A DNA stretch of 64,000 nt from UBA4719 sp038249115 (GTDB lineage Bacteria; Actinomycetota; Actinomycetes; Actinomycetales; Dermatophilaceae). Numbering within the stretch: position 1 is the first letter of the stretch; each line of letters opens with the position of its first letter. The stretch is from assembly GCA_038249115.1 (NCBI GenBank), contig JBBRWQ010000001.1, positions 1-64,000 on the forward strand. The letters are read 5' to 3'. Positions 62,540 to 64,000 of this stretch are shown piece by piece. The notes below the pieces were generated by a model. That model saw only the letters and a list, made by a program, of their open reading frames with translations, searched no databases and was not told the origin of the DNA. The translations under genes and the position numbers were made by a program.

Positions 62540-63064
62540 ATGGCGACTATGCAATTCGGGCGCAGTTACGAAGAGTTCGAGGTCGGCGCGGTCTATAAGC
62601 ACTGGCCAGGCAAGACGGTCACCGAGTACGACGACCACCTGTTCTGCCTGCTGACGATGAACCACCACCCTCTACACCTTGACGCGAACTACGCCGGGAC
62701 GACGCAGTTCGGGCAGAACGTCGTGGTCGGCAACTACATCTACTCGCTGCTGCTGGGCATGAGCGTCCCCGACGTCTCGGGCAAGGCCATCGCCAACCTC
62801 GAGATCGAGTCGCTGCGTCACGTGGCGCCGACCTTCCACGGGGACACGATCTATGGCGAGACCACCGTGCTCGACAAGTGGGAGTCCACCTCCAAGGACG
62901 ACCGTGGCGTGGTCCATGTCGAGACCAGGGGCTACAAGCAGGACGGCACCATGGTCTGCATCTTCAAGCGCAAGGTCATGGTCCCGAAGAACAGCTATCT
63001 CGAGGCCCGTGGCGGCGAGCAGCCCGGCCGCCCGACGTTGGTAGAACCTCCCGCCACGAGCTGA
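62540..63064 (+). CDS. MaoC-family (R)-hydratase
   Basis: 174 residues from ATG 62540 (MATMQFGRSYEEFEVGAVYK). The hot-dog fold hydratase motif is present: TMNHHPLHLDANYAGTTQFG, with hydratase-type Asn/His, followed by VVVGNYIYSLLLGMSV. Its size and sequence suit the mesaconyl-CoA hydratase-like/MaoC group that goes with Mcl-type lyases. ATG 62549 is an alternative start. It is about 8 kb from the Mcl-type gene and 5 kb from the acyl-CoA dehydrogenase gene. Confidence 0.85.
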   Translation: MATMQFGRSYEEFEVGAVYKHWPGKTVTEYDDHLFCLLTMNHHPLHLDANYAGTTQFGQNVVVGNYIYSLLLGMSVPDVSGKAIANLEIESLRHVAPTFHGDTIYGETTVLDKWESTSKDDRGVVHVETRGYKQDGTMVCIFKRKVMVPKNSYLEARGGEQPGRPTLVEPPATS

Positions 63065-63076
63065 AACCCCTTGCTA

Positions 63077-63129
63077 CACAACGCAAGCACCCGCCATGCA
63101 TCTCCTGTATGACGTGTGCTTGCCTTGTG
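63077..63129. terminator. Hairpin between the MaoC gene and the last gene
   Basis: CACAACGCAAGCAC (63077-63090) and GTGCTTGCCTTGTG (63116-63129) form a 14-bp stem with one mismatch around a 25-base loop, between convergent genes. A bidirectional terminator is the likely role. Confidence 0.6.
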
Positions 63130-63138
63130 AGGGGATGG

Positions 63139-64000
63139 TCAGCTTTGCTTCTGGGTCACGTCCTTGCGGCCCTGGGTGGCGTCGGCGTTGGTCCAGGTGA
63201 TGGCTTTGATCGAGTCCCTGCTGGAATAGGAGGGATGAGCCATTCCCGTGCTGAGCGCGAAGATGACGCGGCCGTCAGGCAGGAGTTGGGTCACGGCGAG
63301 TCCGCCCGCGGAGCTGTTGTCCGTCAGCACCACCAAGATGTCCGACGCCCCGGGCGGGAGGATCCCAGCCGCGATCGGTGCGCCATCCGTTACCTCGGAC
63401 CCGAGCTTGACCTGCCGGAGGATCGGTGTGCGTCCGGTGACGACGGCGACTCCGGACGGATCGGTGGTGGTGGCGCCCAGATCAAAGGAAGCGACTGCGT
63501 TGCCTCCGCGGCTGGCAATGGTTCGTCCGAACACTGTGCTCTGTCCCACCTTGCCCGGTCGAAGGACCACCTCGACCGACAGAGCCTCGTTCATGGTGAA
63601 GGTGCGACCAGTCAGTCTGTGGTCGCCCTCGATGCCGTCGACTACCCCGGCTGGCCCGAACCATCGGATGCTGGCGATCTCTGCGGGTCGAGCGGGTTCC
63701 TTGTGAGTTCCGTCGTCCGAGTATTGGACGTAGAACATCCGGTAACCGGTGCCTTCCAGGGGCTCGGACCCGACGGGGTAAGAATTGCCATCGCCGAACG
63801 TTACGGTGGGCGTTTCGGTGGCGGAGCTGGGGAACAGACCGATGGTGACAGGGTGACCGTCCACGATGCCCGACCACCAGGTGGCGTCGGGCTTCTGGCC
63901 GGGCTTGCGGGTGGACGAGCGGTTCACTTCGTGCCACTTGCCGTCCTTGGCCATGACGGAGTAACGCACGTTGGACTCGACCCTGGGGTCGCGGTCGAGC
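63139..64000 (-). CDS. Unrecognised protein, 5' end beyond window
   Basis: The frame is open from 64000 down to the stop at 63139 (about 287 residues seen). GTG 63969 or ATG 63954 could be starts, but the frame continues with normal-looking codons (LDRDPRVESNVRYSVMAKDG) to the edge, so the N-terminus is probably missing. It is soluble in the visible part and beta-rich (GYRMFYVQYSDDGTHKEPAR, then GASDILVVLTDNSSAGGLAV). No family is recognised; a repeat-type extracellular protein is possible. Confidence 0.6.
   Translation of the reverse strand, partial: LDRDPRVESNVRYSVMAKDGKWHEVNRSSTRKPGQKPDATWWSGIVDGHPVTIGLFPSSATETPTVTFGDGNSYPVGSEPLEGTGYRMFYVQYSDDGTHKEPARPAEIASIRWFGPAGVVDGIEGDHRLTGRTFTMNEALSVEVVLRPGKVGQSTVFGRTIASRGGNAVASFDLGATTTDPSGVAVVTGRTPILRQVKLGSEVTDGAPIAAGILPPGASDILVVLTDNSSAGGLAVTQLLPDGRVIFALSTGMAHPSYSSRDSIKAITWTNADATQGRKDVTQKQS

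Overview
The window is GC-rich, densely coded DNA from an actinobacterium. The mycothiol gene mshB, a DUF3117 gene, the sigE-anti-sigma-htrA-tatB run and the small DUF6131/DUF6458 membrane proteins all point to Actinomycetia. The style fits Micrococcales of the Intrasporangiaceae/Dermatophilaceae kind, but that placement is inference. Much of the middle follows the gene order of Mycobacterium tuberculosis Rv1165-Rv1232 (typA, lpqW-like lipoprotein, mshB, ferredoxin, dapC, dapD/dapE, LOG protein, folP2-type, DivIVA-like, tag, DUF3117, O-methyltransferase, sigE, anti-sigma, htrA, tatB, mrp, MgtE-N/CBS protein), broken by insertions.

Layout. 1-8.8 kb (minus strand): a giant secreted heme peroxidase with RTX and FnIII repeats (its C-terminus runs off the window), preceded by a NarL-type sensor kinase/response regulator pair and a SARP regulator. 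9.0-9.8 kb: an exported HNH nuclease. 9.8-15.4 kb (minus): a complete peptide/nickel-type ABC importer with a strong hairpin just after the binding-protein gene. 15.6-17.2 kb: VIT-family transporter, pterin carbinolamine dehydratase and a NUDIX hydrolase. 17.3-24.3 kb (plus): typA, lpqW-like lipoprotein, mshB, flavin reductase and a VanW protein. 24.3-32.4 kb: acetyltransferase, ferredoxin, dapC, citrate synthase, a lysozyme-like membrane protein, the divergent dapD/dapE pair and a LOG-family protein. 32.6-38.3 kb: an FMN-dependent alpha-hydroxyacid oxidase, then a complete branched-chain amino-acid ABC importer (minus). 38.4-45.7 kb: folP2-type gene, DivIVA-like protein, SRPBCC protein, tag, PIG-V-like membrane protein, enoyl-CoA hydratase, DUF3117, phospholipase D and tiny membrane proteins. 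45.7-49.6 kb: O-methyltransferase and the envelope-stress block. 49.7-53.2 kb (minus): mrp, DUF1003, MgtE-N/CBS. 53.3-63.1 kb: an Mcl-type lyase, an acyl-CoA dehydrogenase and a MaoC hydratase, which could serve one acyl-CoA pathway, interleaved with an esterase, a RIO-like kinase, a stress protein, aminopeptidase P and a ThrE exporter. The window ends in an unrecognised gene cut by the edge.

Most unusual parts: (i) a frameshifted AbiEi-like/DUF559 nuclease gene bracketed by two copies of a 68-bp palindromic unit (61332-61399 and 62428-62495), each with 22-bp arms; (ii) a 29-codon leader ORF with a near-perfect Shine-Dalgarno that overlaps the likely start of the RIO-like kinase gene; (iii) direct repeats spaced by whole helical turns upstream of the peroxidase gene, next to a SARP gene. 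No tRNA, rRNA, CRISPR array, transposase or prophage was seen. Apart from the short intergenic intervals described in the entries, no stretch above about 300 bases lacks a gene.
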